Shown one piece after another: positions 45,219 to 57,121 of a DNA stretch of 64,000 nucleotides. The stretch lies in contig JAVHNS010000017.1 in NCBI GenBank assembly GCA_036872755.1, positions 496,001-560,000 of the forward strand, read 5' to 3'. The DNA comes from Orbilia blumenaviensis (lineage: Eukaryota; Ascomycota; Orbiliomycetes; Orbiliales; Orbiliaceae). The notes beneath the pieces are model-generated. The model saw nothing but the letters and a program-made list of their open reading frames with translations. It had not been told where the DNA came from and ran no database searches. Position 1 is the stretch's first letter, and each line of letters begins with the position of its first letter. The position numbers and the translations under genes are program-made.

Positions 45219-46452
45219 CTATCACTACAAGCTAACCTGGTCCCTCGGTTTATGAAATCTCGTCTACCCTTGCCAGAGTGTGATGTAATCTGATGCAAGA
45301 GGCTTGCCCTTGTGTCAATTTACTCGATATTAATCGCGGGCTTTTTCCAACGGTCGGTCTCCTAGCCCTAACAGGAGAAAGGAAGCTAAAGGCCCCACCA
45401 GATCTTACCAATTGCGGTATTCAGGGTCCGCGATTCCCGATGTAGGGTAGAGATCGGGTTTGGTACTTACTCATGTACCTGTCCCTCAACATTACAGGCA
45501 TCAAATAATGCTTAAGCTTGTTTCTACCACATGGCAGAACTAATCAATTCAAGGGCTAGTATGTGCATATGTAAATGTGGATATCTCACAACGGATAATA
45601 TTGATTCTTTCTTGCCTAATCGTTAGTTCTTTCCGTAGTGGTATTTTAATTTTTTCCATTTCTTGGTTTATGATCAAGCCGCATTTGCATTAGCTTAGCT
45701 TAGTATGTACGTATGTCAGATGAATTGCTAGTATTATTGACTCTTGCTTAAACCTGCCCAAAATACGAAGGTTTTCGGGAAAACAAGGGGAGAATAATGT
45801 AACATTGATGCATATGGCATCGTTACGGTACCTGAATTTATCGGGCGGACAGGTATCCGCATACCCGGACACCACCCCCCTCCGCTTCCTCCTCGTACGG
45901 GGGGTTGTAAAGCAGGGTCCAATGCTCCTTCAGATCAAGTTTCCATCTCGCGCATCTACACACACCCCTGACTAACCCACATAGCGACTCCGATTGGATC
46001 GTCACATTAATTGGTATTCCGAAAACAGCTGTTTTAGAAAGATTTTTCCCTATAGTCTGGTGATATCCGAACTATCTTACGGAAAAAACAGGGCTCAGCT
46101 TTTTCCACTCGAGACTAGCAAAAAAGATTAAATCTATGTGAATTGGAAAAAGGGACAGCCACTCATGAAGCTCCAATAGCGAGAAGGCTACCGACAGGAG
46201 CTCTCCGTGATTGCTAGTATCACTATCATAATATATCGTTTTATCATTTTTTAAACTTTTTCTGATGACAAATGTCTCGGTCTGAACTAGCTGAAATTAA
46301 TCGAATAACTTTTGGGATATTGCAGGGCCTGGCCTTGTGAAACCTAAATTTTATGGGTGGAGATATATGCGGAGACGATTGCGTTCGCTTTCGAGGCTGC
46401 CATATGGCCAGTTAGACGTCGTACATGTGCATGCCTAGGTACTTCCTTAGCA

Positions 46453-46510
46453 CAAAAAAAAAAAGAGGCGAGTCCCAGCCGATAACGCCTCTTCTTTTTT
46501 TTTTTTTTTC
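46453..46510. repeat. A-tract/T-tract hairpin with GC-rich inner stem
   Basis: An A12 tract and GAGGCG are followed by a 15-nt loop and CGCCTCTT, then C and a T15 tract. The inner stem AAGAGGCG/CGCCTCTT (46464-46471 with 46487-46494) is perfect, and the A and T tracts extend it past one bulged C to about 20 bp. Confidence 0.8.
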
Positions 46511-47138
46511 TTTCTATTTTATTTTTTGGATCCGCTCGTAACTAGCCATTGCAGATAGCCCACATGCAGCTGGTGCATTCGCGTCCAGTCCAGCTAGTCG
46601 AGTGGCTCCAAGCCGTCGAGCGAGATGGCGTTTTTTCGGCTTGCATCTGGAACCCAAACGTACATACATGGACCGTACTTTTTTAGCTTGTACCTGCTCG
46701 ACCTGCAGGTAGCTCTCCAGCTTCGGGTACCTATTCAGTAAGCCAGTGGTCGAGAAGGTAGCAAGTATGTATGTAGGGTCTGTACCTAAGTTAAGCAAAG
46801 TATACGTACCCGCAAGGGAAAATATAATAGCCTCCATTTTACTACTCGGTGGCCTCCCCCCCTGTCGAAGTCAAATTCAAACCGGTTTTGTGGCTTGACA
46901 TCCCATTGAGGCATGCGCTATGCACTATGCACCATGCACCGACCAGCAGCGAGCCAGATCATGTATCGTGATCATGATTCTGCTCAGGGAGTGGCATGTA
47001 GCGTGGTCTGCGGGTGCGAGCTTAGCTGAGCTGGAGCAGCTGTGTGGCCGCACTTTATTGGCTGAGCCCGCCTGCAGATGTGGCGAGTGTGCTAATGATG
47101 TTGTGGCTGGTGTCAAATGCGGCTGGAATGTGACCAAC

Positions 47139-47170
47139 CAACGCAACGCAACGCAACGCAACACAACACA
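47139..47170. repeat. AACGC pentanucleotide microsatellite
   Basis: Four AACGC-type units followed by two AACAC units, about 320 bp upstream of the SPF27 gene. Confidence 0.8.
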
Positions 47171-47489
47171 ATCCAAGCCAATCCAATTCAATCTCCAACC
47201 GCGCCTCGAAAACCCATCACGACACACAACCTCTCCGTCCTTCACAGCCCATCATCACCACCATCACCATCCACCATCCGTCACCGTCACCACAGTTTCA
47301 CGCCATCCATCCATCCATCCCGTGCACCGCCGGTTGTTCTAGACCCTCTCCGGCCCAGCTAACAGCTAACAGCTAGTTACAGAGAGCTCCATCTGCACAC
47401 GCAAGCTTTACCTATCCGCATAACCTCCAGACCTCGCCTACACACGCATCCCGTTTCACACCTGTCTTTCGTTCTCCACCTTTCCAACA

Positions 47490-48324
47490 ATGTCTCTAAC
47501 CATCGCCTCGCACGATTCGCTGCCCTGTAAGCGATCCCAATTCGTCATAGGATATTTTTTTCTTTCCCTTACCTTCCTTGCATCCTTCTTTTCACTTTCT
47601 TCAGCTGAACTTTTTCAAACTCTATCCCGTTACACATGCACCCTACATACATACGCACAACTTTTCTATACTTTCCAAGACACAACCCCGCCGGACTAAC
47701 ATGACCTTCTCGTAACCAGACATCGACCGTCCCCTAACCCCCACCACAACAGCAAAAGCCACCGCCCTGATTAACGCCGAACTCACGGGGCAAGGAGTAG
47801 ACACCACCACCACACCACACCCATCCCTCCCCCCACTAAACCCACCAACATTCACACCATTCATCCAAGCCGAATTGGAAAGGATTTCAAACTCCCTCCC
47901 GTTCACCGGTGGCATAGACCCAAGCCGCTATGAACCCCAAACCCTCCTCCCATCCAACGAGGACGCGGAAGGAGAAGAAGCAGAATACAGACAGAAACTA
48001 CAAACATCATACACAACAACAACTCATCTCCAAAACCGCGTTACCAACCTAACGTTACTATCAAACTTTGGACAGAACGCTTGGTTGATATCGAATTCGC
48101 AGGCGGAGGGGGTTCTAGCGGGGCTAGAGCGTGAGTTGGTGTCGTTGAAGGAGGAGACTGAGGCTTTGAATAGGGAGAGGAAGAGGAGGCAGGTGGATGC
48201 CCAGCCGGAGATGGAGTTGCTGGAGAAAAGGTGGCAGGAAGGCGTCGGTAAGGTTTTGGAGGTGGAGGTGGCTAGTGAGATGGTGTTTAGGGAGACTTTG
48301 GCGAGGAGGCGTGGGGGTGCTTAG
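47490..48324 (+). CDS. Pre-mRNA-splicing factor SPF27 (BCAS2/Cwf7 family), 213 aa
   Basis: A component of the Prp19-associated complex (NineTeen complex), which stabilises the activated spliceosome in the nucleus. Exon 1 (47490-47526) encodes MSLTIASHDSLP. A 193-nt intron (GTAAGC donor, ACTAACATGACC branch region, ACCAG acceptor) leads to exon 2 (47720-48324), and phases agree to give LPYIDRPL, the typical BCAS2 N-terminal motif in which the short first exon supplies LP. Total 213 residues against about 225 in animals. Further family features are PLNPPTFTPFIQAELERI, then SRYEPQTLLPS, and a C-terminal coiled coil (about residues 140-205) with ELVSLKEETEALNRERKRRQ. The coiled coil mediates Prp19-complex contacts in homologues. 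The frame inside the intron reads on for about 55 codons but is hydrophobic nonsense. Confidence 0.88.
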
Positions 48325-48615
48325 ACCCCCTTCTTCCCTCTTTTCTTCCCTCCATTTCATACCGTTACTACCATCACCACCACCACCAATACTACCATGA
48401 CTGACACTACAGCTACCGTATAACACAGTACATGGGGTAATCCGTAATCCAGAGCCCAACATGTTTTCCCGCAGAATATGCGGGGGTAGAAACAAATTTG
48501 TTGCATATTGATCCAGTTAGCGAGCGAGCATGAAAATAAGTTTCAGAGAGAAACTCGCTCCCACTACCACTTTCCCCCTGAGTCCCCGACAGGATGGAAA
48601 ATGCGGAGAAGCCTA

Positions 48616-48644
48616 ACGAGACCAGTCTCGTAAACCAGTCTCAA
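48616..48644 (-). repeat. Dispersed motif copy with internal inverted repeat
   Basis: The minus strand reads TTGAGACTGGTTTACGAGAC (48644-48625). The plus strand also contains ACGAGAC-CA-GTCTCGT (48616-48631), an inverted repeat of the same core. Confidence 0.75.
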
Positions 48645-48662
48645 AAGTGGAGAAACAGGGGT

Positions 48663-48675
48663 GGGGGGGGGGGGG
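48663..48675. repeat. G13 homopolymer
   Basis: Thirteen uninterrupted G on the plus strand, one of the longest G runs in the window. Confidence 0.9.
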
Positions 48676-49161
48676 CATTTATTATATATAGATCTCTGTC
48701 TTGAAGGATATTGTACGATTAGCTTGTAATAATATGATACGAAGATAATAATTATGATGATCAGTCCTATCCATCTGCACGTGTAGTTTTGGCTCTAGAC
48801 ACGACTAACCCATAAAAAAAGCCTGCGCATATGCAGATATATATAAATATAAACATTTAAACTCTACGGATATATCTAAGTTTTATCTCCAAGACTGGCC
48901 TTGCTTTAGGGCCGATATTAAGCATTAACTATACCTTAGCGTGTCTCATCTCCAAACTTGGAAATCTTTTTCTTTCTTTCCTGAGCATCAAATATTTTAC
49001 ACAGAGGTCATAAGAAAAGAAAGAAAGTGGAGCAATGGATCTTTTGTCTCCTCCCCGGCCCCTTCCTCGGTTTCCTGAACGAGCAGCCGGGGCCGATACA
49101 AAAAAACAAGCTGGTATTTGAAAACAGCCCGAGACCGTAGGTGCACCCAGGCCGTCCCGTG

Positions 49162-49182
49162 GAGGCTGGTTTTACGAGACCA
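49162..49182 (+). repeat. Dispersed motif copy GAGGCTGGTTTTACGAGACCA
   Basis: Identical to the copy at 57102-57121 except for one extra T (20 of 21 positions). Lies in gene-free DNA. Confidence 0.8.
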
Positions 49183-50456
49183 TGCGCACCCAGGGTAGAC
49201 AAGGAACCCAAGGAACGGCACCCCCATATTGAGGTGATAAAACTACCCTTCAAATCTTCCCAGCTAGGCTCTGATCCAAGATCGAGCTAAGCTATACAAA
49301 GTTCGATTATAAACACCATGCATGCCACGCGATACTATACTATAACAACCATAATACTAAAATACCTTAGATACCCAAGTAGGTATATTGAACTACTTCT
49401 TACAGCCCCGGAGACGCATAGAAGTATATCTGATGTATAAACTATCCTCGCAACAGTGATAGATACAGTATAATACACGTAAAAAAAAACAATCTCCGGG
49501 GTAACTCAAAATTTTCTCTCTTTTCTTTTTTAAAGATAGCTTCTCATTCAATCAAGAATGTAACGTACACACCTAAAGACTTGATAATAGACTAACCCCC
49601 CCGTACCACCCTATAGAAGCCAGGTGGTTTGTAAGACTAAGCTGTTCTCCAAGATTATAGATCACATATCCCTACTATATAAGCTAAGTATTTGGGTACT
49701 ATAGCTATAGCACCCATTATAAACACTAAATCCCCAAAATTTAACCGGTCCCAGGAATACCCAGTCCTAATCTTAGAGCTTGTACACACGCCTATCTAAA
49801 TATACATGATACTAGCATACTATAATATATATCCAATAGATAGCAAACTTAAATCAAGCACTAAAACCCACTCGAATTTAAAACTTCCCTATGGTGGCCT
49901 CCAAATCCAAAAAGCCAGGAGTATTATAGTACCCTTAAGTACACTTACTTCCTGTAAACCAAATCGAATTGATATGATATAATGATATAATATAAATCAT
50001 TTTAAATATGTTTTATAAAGAGTTATGCACCGTATGCATAATACCCTCAACAGGACGTGTAGACACCCACACCCACACCCACCCCGCCGCCGTGAATCTC
50101 TATAATCGTACCAATTTACCTAATTGGTGAAAAAGTGACGTTTGGAATATATAGTAGGAAAACCTCCATGATCGATTCAGACTGTTCGAGTGTATTTTTC
50201 GTGGCCAAACGTACAACGTACATACATAGATACATGGAGAATTTAAACCACGATGCCTTAGACCGGCTTTTGGGCCATATTGCTAAGAAAGTTAATGTTA
50301 GCCCCAATTAGCGGGGTGGGATTAAGCAGGTGGTGGCTCTCGTCATTAAATCCAAGAGATATACATAAAAGATGGACAGAATAAGTCTTATAGTATGACA
50401 TGATGTGACGTGACATAAGTATGCGGAAGCGGTATACATGCACGCATGGTATATAC

Positions 50457-50501
50457 ATACGATACGACACGATACAATACAATACGATACGATACGATAC
50501 C
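50457..50501. repeat. GATAC/AATAC pentanucleotide microsatellite
   Basis: About eight imperfect GATAC, GACAC and AATAC units in tandem. Confidence 0.8.
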
Positions 50502-50821
50502 TAAAGCCGAACCCCCCATCTATACGCATACATCCACTAGCTATCAAGAATTTCGAGGTATAAGGTATGTAAACACTTCAGAAATAAAAAATCGGGCCTC
50601 GTCCGGTGTAATCAAGCCGGCCGGCTTGCAAGCTTGTCTTGTACCTCGATCTAACCCTGTAACTACCTAGGTACCTAAGCCTAGATACGAGAAGTCGGAA
50701 ACCGGTTGAGCTAAACAGGCTACTAGCTAGGTACCTAGTTATCGCTGTGTAGATGGATGGATGTATATATGCTGTGTTATTTGTATGTACTAAGTATAAA
50801 GGATCCTTATTTTATTCTTTT

Positions 50822-50842
50822 TTCATTCATTCATTCATTCAT
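50822..50842. repeat. TTCA tetranucleotide microsatellite
   Basis: Five TTCA units in tandem, downstream of the PKA regulatory subunit gene. Confidence 0.8.
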
Positions 50843-51258
50843 CTCAACCAAGCCTGAGAGGAGCAGCTGCCCCATCAACATCAATATATAGCCCTGGAAA
50901 GGGGCGGAGAGAGGAGAGGAGGTAGTGGTTAGTGGTGGAGGAGTACACACACGTCAGGGAATAAGTCGAAAGAGAAGAAAAGTAATACGCATTTCACTCA
51001 ACCCGGCCAATACACTTAAAAAAAAAAAAAAGAACTTAAAAGCCAAAACGAAGAGAAAGGAGGTCCATTCGTATGGTATCATCATCCCCTCCTCCAAGTA
51101 ACAACAAAAAGAAGAAAAAAAGGCTCCCTAAACCAATAAAAAAAAAAGAAGTCCCATGTCTACAAACATTTCGTTAAAAAGAAGTCCCCCTCCCCCTACT
51201 ATTTCTTCCTTATGTGTGTGTGCGCGAGCAAGAGCAAGAGTATGTGTGTAAAGTACGT

Positions 51259-52797
51259 CTAGCTCATACTATAATTCTCCGACAAAACTCCCACACCGCC
51301 CATATCCGTATCATCCGCACCATCAACCGGCGGATGCTGCTGCTGCTGCGAAGGGTCATTCCTCCTCATAATCTCAGTAACAGGCCCCAACAGTCTCTGG
51401 AACCCTTCCTTCCCAAGCGTAGCAACCTTAACTTTATCCTTCGCAACGACGCTAGCTGCACGTGGAGCATCGTTCAACAATGCCAGCTCTCCGAAGTAGT
51501 CTCCCTTGGTATACGTCTTGAGCACCCTAGGACCCTCGGATCGCTTCTTAACCTCTGCGTGACCCGTTTCGATGATGTAGAAGTTATCACCTGGGTCGCC
51601 TTCTTGAATTATCACCGCATCGGCAGGGTATGAGCGTGTCTCCAATGCGTCTGCAATCTTTGATCGTTCGTATGACATGAGTCCCGACAGCAGTGGGACG
51701 GTCTCAAGGAATGCCTCATACATACGTCGCTTCTTGAAGGTGTTTTCCATTAAGATTTTACGGAAGGTAACACGGTCCAGCGACCATAGGATCGAGTCTG
51801 GAGATGTGCTCATCACAGTAGCCGCACGTGGGGCGTTGTACATCAGCGCCAGTTCTCCAAAGCTACCGCCAGCGCCAATGCTGGTGACCTTCCTGCCTAA
51901 TCCCTCCGGTCCAGTGGTCATCTGTCCCGCCGGGTTGACGTATACGTCGAAGATTCCCTTTTCGACAACGTAGAAGAAGTCGCCGACATCGCCTTGGGTG
52001 ATGACACGGGTATCCTTGTGGCGGATGGTCTTCTCGGTGAGTGCGCCTAGGACCTGCTTAGTCTGATCCTCGTCTAGATTTCGGAATAAGAGGTTGTCTG
52101 CAATAGCTGCATTCAGACGGCCGATCTGTTCCGCAGTTTTCTGCGTGAACGGTGGAGTCCAGTCTTCACTTGCGGAGGACGGGACCATGGATTCGGCGGA
52201 GACAGATGTCCGACGATTCATGTTATAATTCGAGGGGAAGTCATTGGACGGGGATGGGGAACGGAAAGCGGAGGAAGGGGCGGATGGTGGGGAGAGGGTG
52301 CTCTGGGCTTGGCGGCCGCGGGATGCGAATGTCGAGCTTGCAGCTGGTGGTGGTGGGGAAGCCGAAATGCGGGCGACCTGCTCTGAAAGCGACGCAGCGC
52401 CTTCCTTCGGTCCCAGGTTATATTTATTGAAAGTGGATGCCGTGGGGCTCTGGCCCATATCTGGCTCCTCCTCTTCGATTATCGGATCATTAGGGCCGAC
52501 CTCGTTCGAAGGTGGGGAAGCGGCAGAATTGAAGCCAGTGGTATTAAATCCGGGGAAGGAGCTTTCCACGGGGACAAGAGCGGGACTGGCACGGCCTCCA
52601 GATGCTGTAATACCGCCGAAAGTCGATGCCGACGATCCGGAAGCATTAGCGCCGGACAGCAAGAATTCAGCACGCTGAGATTCGAGCCTCTTGTTAAAAT
52701 GATTAGCACAAAACTGGAGGACGTCCACCGGCTGGTTCTTCTGAATCTCGCGTTCGAGCACCGTTCTCTCGTGTACGTAAGCGGGTGGTAAACTCAT
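51259..52797 (-). CDS. pkaR: cAMP-dependent protein kinase regulatory subunit (512 aa)
   Basis: Binds and silences the PKA catalytic subunit until cAMP releases it; central to nutrient sensing, growth and sporulation in fungi. A single exon of 512 residues. The N-terminal dimerisation/docking helix pair is at about 10-48 (EREIQKNQPVDVLQFCANHF). A Ser/Pro-rich linker holds the inhibitor site RRTSV at 195-199; the Ser at the phosphoacceptor position makes it a substrate-type (RII-like) inhibitor sequence. Two cyclic-nucleotide domains follow, with phosphate-binding cassettes FGELALMYNAPRAATV (313-328) and FGELALLNDAPRAASV (435-450), each keeping the Glu and Arg that contact cAMP. The C-terminus is Gln/Asp-rich. 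The fungal length is normal. It is divergent from the neutral trehalase gene across an 8.75-kb spacer. Confidence 0.93.
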   Translation of the reverse strand: MSLPPAYVHERTVLEREIQKNQPVDVLQFCANHFNKRLESQRAEFLLSGANASGSSASTFGGITASGGRASPALVPVESSFPGFNTTGFNSAASPPSNEVGPNDPIIEEEEPDMGQSPTASTFNKYNLGPKEGAASLSEQVARISASPPPPAASSTFASRGRQAQSTLSPPSAPSSAFRSPSPSNDFPSNYNMNRRTSVSAESMVPSSASEDWTPPFTQKTAEQIGRLNAAIADNLLFRNLDEDQTKQVLGALTEKTIRHKDTRVITQGDVGDFFYVVEKGIFDVYVNPAGQMTTGPEGLGRKVTSIGAGGSFGELALMYNAPRAATVMSTSPDSILWSLDRVTFRKILMENTFKKRRMYEAFLETVPLLSGLMSYERSKIADALETRSYPADAVIIQEGDPGDNFYIIETGHAEVKKRSEGPRVLKTYTKGDYFGELALLNDAPRAASVVAKDKVKVATLGKEGFQRLLGPVTEIMRRNDPSQQQQHPPVDGADDTDMGGVGVLSENYSMS

Positions 52798-55700
52798 CCT
52801 GGACGTCTATCTGATTTTTCTTTTTCTGAGCTTCTTTTTTGTGTTTTTAATTTGCTTCTGGAAAATATCGGGTTGTTGGGGGTGTTTATCGGATAGAGAA
52901 AAAGTATAGGATCGAAGGGACACGAGATGCTCTGAATTAAACGCTGAAGATTCGATTCGGAGAAAACCCTTCTTCTTCTTCTTCTGCTTCTTCTTCCCTT
53001 CAAACTACCGACAAGCCGTTCCCAGGTGGTCCTTCAGAACACACACCAGCCTTTCTTATCCTTGCAGTTTCGGAGGATTATAAGATTTTTGTGGGGGTTG
53101 AAGCCTGATAGATATGACGTTAGTGGTTGAATTATCTCCCCCAAAATAATGAACCGGAAAAAAAAGCGAGACATGCCCGAACGAACGAACAAACCACCTA
53201 TGAAGCCAATTGGCCGAGTAAAGCCACAGTGGTTAAAAAAAAAAAAAAAAGGCACACAAAAGGATCGAAGCCAGGGTCTGCTGTTCCTGCAGATATAGGC
53301 TTGGGCCGGGGAATGAGTTGCGAACTCTTCGATGGGGGAAAAGAGAGTGAGTGGTTGAGTGAGTGAGGGAGGGGAGGAAGAGTAGGAGGGAAGCCCGGGC
53401 TATTCTATCTAGGTGGCAGATCAAAAACGTGTCAATCTAAGCTCACACAGAACGACGGTGGCAGCAGCGACGGGGCACCTTTTGGAAGCGAGAAGGTAAA
53501 ATGGCTCGACCTGCTGGAAGCAGCTAATGAAGGTGTGTTCGGGGGTCTCGGATAAGGTTTTAAGTGGAGCGAGAGAACAGAAATCCAGAGGAGAAGAAGA
53601 GGAGAGAAGAGGCAGAGAGGAGGGCAGAGAGGGCAGAGGGAGGAGGAGGAGGGCTGGGAGCAAGCAATTGAGGGGCAGAGCCGAGTCAAATGATATGGAA
53701 CTATAGCTAGCTATCCCCAGCAAGCATAGCTGTTGCTCCGGCCTGGCCTGGTCTTGTTCCCCACAACCTCAATCTCGAACTCGAAATCCAGTGAAGCACG
53801 AGGATACCTTTAAATAGACAAAACATCCGCAATATCAGACAAAGCATAAACACGCTGGCTTAATCGTCGCGATATGTTTTTTACTTTTCTTAGTATCCTG
53901 TGCTGTGCAATGCAGTGATATCACGTAGATGCCATACCATGCCATTCAGCACCCTGCTATCCTGCCTGTTCGTCCGATAACAGCATCAAGCAAGCAATCA
54001 AGATATAATGCAGCAGGAACTGGAGACCGGACAAATAGGACGGGTCAGGTCAGGGCCAATGTCGCTTCGGGCACAGGCGAAGTAAAAAAAGAGGGTTGAT
54101 TCAACTTCTTATCCAAGTAACAGGTCTTCGTGGTCTCTTCTGGTACTTCCACGAATGAAAGCGACCAAGGTGGGGCTCACCGGCCAGGCGAAAGACCTGT
54201 TTCGGTTTCTCTTTCTTCTTCCTCCTCTCTCTCCCTTCGCAATCGAAAAGAAAGAAAGAAAGAGAGAGAAGAGAAGAAGAAAACCTCGAGTCACACTGCA
54301 GCGACAGTATGAAATAGATGTATCTTAAGAAGAGACACGAAACCAAAGAGGTTGACGGGATGAAGGGAAGGAATGTTGCAGGGAAGACATCTTCAATGGA
54401 CTACACGCGCGAAAGAAATCACCGAACGGAAAAGAGTGACCGATTGATCGATTGCCTCTCACTTACCCTTGTTGCCGTGATATGTGGCTTGAAAGCGGGC
54501 AGAAGACCTAGATAGGCGACGACGACCCGTGATGATAAACAATGGGCGACAGCGACGATGACGATGATAAGTAATCGTGGTAGTAGCTTGAGCAGTAGTT
54601 GTCGTGGTAAGAGTAGCCAGCCAGCAGTGGAGAGAGAAGAGAAGAAGAGAAGAGCGAGACGAAGAAAGACCAGAAGTAATAATAACGAACTCAAATGGGG
54701 ACAGTCCAGCAGCAGCAGCAGCAGCCTCTCCGGACTACTAAACCTCACTCGCTCAACCGCTGCCTTTTTGCTTCTGCTTCCACTTCTACTCCGGTATAGT
54801 TTGGTATAGCACAGAGTATGTTATGTATGTATCATGCACCTCTTCTCTCTTCTCCTACTGCGAGCTACTAACCGAGTCAAGCAAATGCTGGTACTAATAT
54901 AGTGGGTCTCACAAATCTCGGGTCTAAAAAAAAAAAAGCTTCTGGAATGCTGTACGGAACAAGCACAAGCTGCGAGAGTGTGTGCTTAACGAACCTCAAC
55001 TGGACGGGGTATACCGGTTCATGAAAAGCTAAACTTTTTTTAAATGACGGGAATGCTCTTATTCTCCCTCTCCTCCTCGCCTTTCCTGTCCCTTCTCCTC
55101 TTCAGCTTTCTTCCTTTTATCTACCCTATTTATTTATCTATTTTCTATTAAAAACATTAAGTAATTGACATTCACTGACTTGCTTGCTGAGGTGGGAAAC
55201 GGCGGCAGGACCGGACGATGACGATTTCAGCGGTGACCAAAAGCTGTTTGCGGGACAGCTACATCCATCCGCCAAAAAGCAAGCAAGCACACAGCAAAGC
55301 AAAGCAAATCGAACAAAGCAATCAATGCAGAAGGCAGGCACACTAACTCAAGCAAAAAATAAAGCTGTTTTAACACCCAGCCACGTTCATTCATTCCCTC
55401 ACTTATATTTATCGATCTCATGAACCTTCAATAATTTACTTTATCCATCTAGGCTTCAAGTTCAGGAGTGGTTGATCACGTTGCAATCATGGCATAGTAT
55501 CGCATTCTGATATCGATTGATAGCTAAGTACTTAGCTGGCTAGAGATGGATATAAATATATCCCTCGTGGATGGTATGTCCCCGAAGCTAGGATGCACGC
55601 ACCATATCCGTCCACCCCATCCAATCCATGACCATACAATACAAACAATAATGTCTCATATCTTTGGGTTTTTCCGATTACTCCATCAATACATGCCTAC

Positions 55701-57100
55701 ACACAATACTTAGTACCCTGCTCCACGGCGGTTTGGATGAGCAGAGAGAGAGGGAGAGAAGGGAGGGGGAGCGGGTCCATTCTGGATAAATATCCGTTTC
55801 TTTCGCTCGGTTTGCTCGCTCGCTTCGCTTGGGGTGTTTTAATTTTGGCTTTTTATCCACCGAAACCGTTGGCTTGGTCCCCACACCTACTTTGCTTTGT
55901 CTGACTGTTGAGGGTTCGTCAATAGGATGGGGTTTTGTGATGTGGGTAAGTATTTCTGTAGATACTGTGACAGCTTCAAAAGAATATGCAGAGTAATCCA
56001 GCATACTCCTCCCTTCGCCCAAACCACGAGCTTAAACTTAACACCCACAAAAAACGACAGCAAGAAAAAAAACACACACACAATCCCCAAAACTAGACCT
56101 CAGAACCCAAAAATCCAAATCCAAAGAAGATGGTGTGCTGCAAACGAAGCTCTAGAACCCCCCTCTTCACGCATGGAATCCCATTCCATTGGCTCGCTTA
56201 ATCCCCCCCTCCCTTCCAGCCTGTCTTTTTCGGCTCGCAAGTCAAGCCAACACAAAAAGGCGAGCGAGGGAAATATTCCATACATGTCTTCTAGAAGCCC
56301 CCCTACCCTCCCTCCCGTCTGCGTCTTTTTCTTGAAAAGATGTTATGTTACCGTCTGAAAGCGCGGTGGGCGCCCGTTGGTGGACGGGTTTGCCAAGTGT
56401 TGTGTGAGTGGGTCTTCACTGAGTTTGGGCTTGGCTTTCGATTTTTTTTATGCTGGAGCTGTTCTGTATTACCATAGCACAGCTATGATAAGAGTATGGC
56501 TTTCGTTCAGCTGGATCTTGTCTCGTACGTAGGTATGTACATGTAGTTGGGCCAAACCTTCGGTGGAGATATATGATAGCAGTAATATAACCTGAACAAA
56601 AATTAAGTAATTCATGCAATATGTATGTACCGTTTGGATTGGTATCATCAGATCCTATCGTCCCATCACATCCCATATACCGTACCACACCGTAGGAGGA
56701 AAATGACAGAATTAGCAGAAAGTGCTTTTCTGCAGTCCAGGTCTATCTGGGAATAAATATAAAGAGACTCTAATATAATTTCTCAAGTTTTTTGAGGCCC
56801 CTCAACAAAAAAACCCGTATGGTATCTGCCATATCACGTGCTGCCAGACTTTCAATGGTTTCGCGGAGATCGATACAAACCTTTCAATATATCATATACC
56901 ATCCCCATGTAATTACTGCGATTAGATGAAGGGATTTTGGCTATAATATACCAGACAAAACACTGTATTTTCGACGACGGTGCCGGTTTAATCTGATCTA
57001 GCCCATGGCACAGCGCCGAGTGATAGCTGTAATGAATCATGATGCGTTTTTGGATAGGGATTTATCACTAGAACTCTAACGAAGCTGTGTTCTGCTTCGT

Positions 57101-57121
57101 TGAGGCTGGTTTACGAGACCA
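57101..57121 (+). repeat. Dispersed motif copy TGAGGCTGGTTTACGAGACCA
   Basis: Shares 20 positions with the copy at 49162-49182 (one T fewer) and about 18 with the minus-strand copy at 48644-48625. Confidence 0.8.

Larger units (their letters stand above)
39449..47489. other. Long gene-free block (8 kb)
   Basis: Lies between the start of the uncharacterised-domain gene (-) and the start of SPF27 (+). T-rich DNA fills 39600-39730 and an A-rich tract 40900-40950. Open frames exist (42831-43358 -, 44487-45131 -, 44704-45255 +, 46514-46837 -, 46920-47342 +) but none shows a known domain, and some overlap each other on opposite strands. A 16-bp palindrome is at 45203-45218, a hairpin at 46453-46510 and an AACGC repeat at 47139-47170. 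The TTAGGT units at 39888-39905 are too few for an interstitial telomere. Confidence 0.5.
48325..51258. other. Convergent intergenic region (2.9 kb), no gene seen
   Basis: Separates the stops of SPF27 (+) and the PKA regulatory subunit (-). It has two copies of the dispersed GAGRCTGGTTTACGAGAC motif (48625-48644 and 49162-49182), a G13 tract at 48663-48675, a GATAC-type repeat at 50457-50501, a CTAGGTACCTAG palindrome at 50727-50738 and a TTCA repeat at 50822-50842. Open frames are under 85 codons and unrecognised. Confidence 0.55.

Noticed and set aside
44704..45255. Plus-strand 183-codon frame as a CDS
   Set aside because: No domain, opposed by an equally long minus frame, no splice or conservation evidence; kept only as a finding.
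46920..47342. Plus-strand 140-codon frame before SPF27
   Set aside because: Runs through the AACGC microsatellite and a His/Pro low-complexity tail; likely promoter DNA of SPF27.
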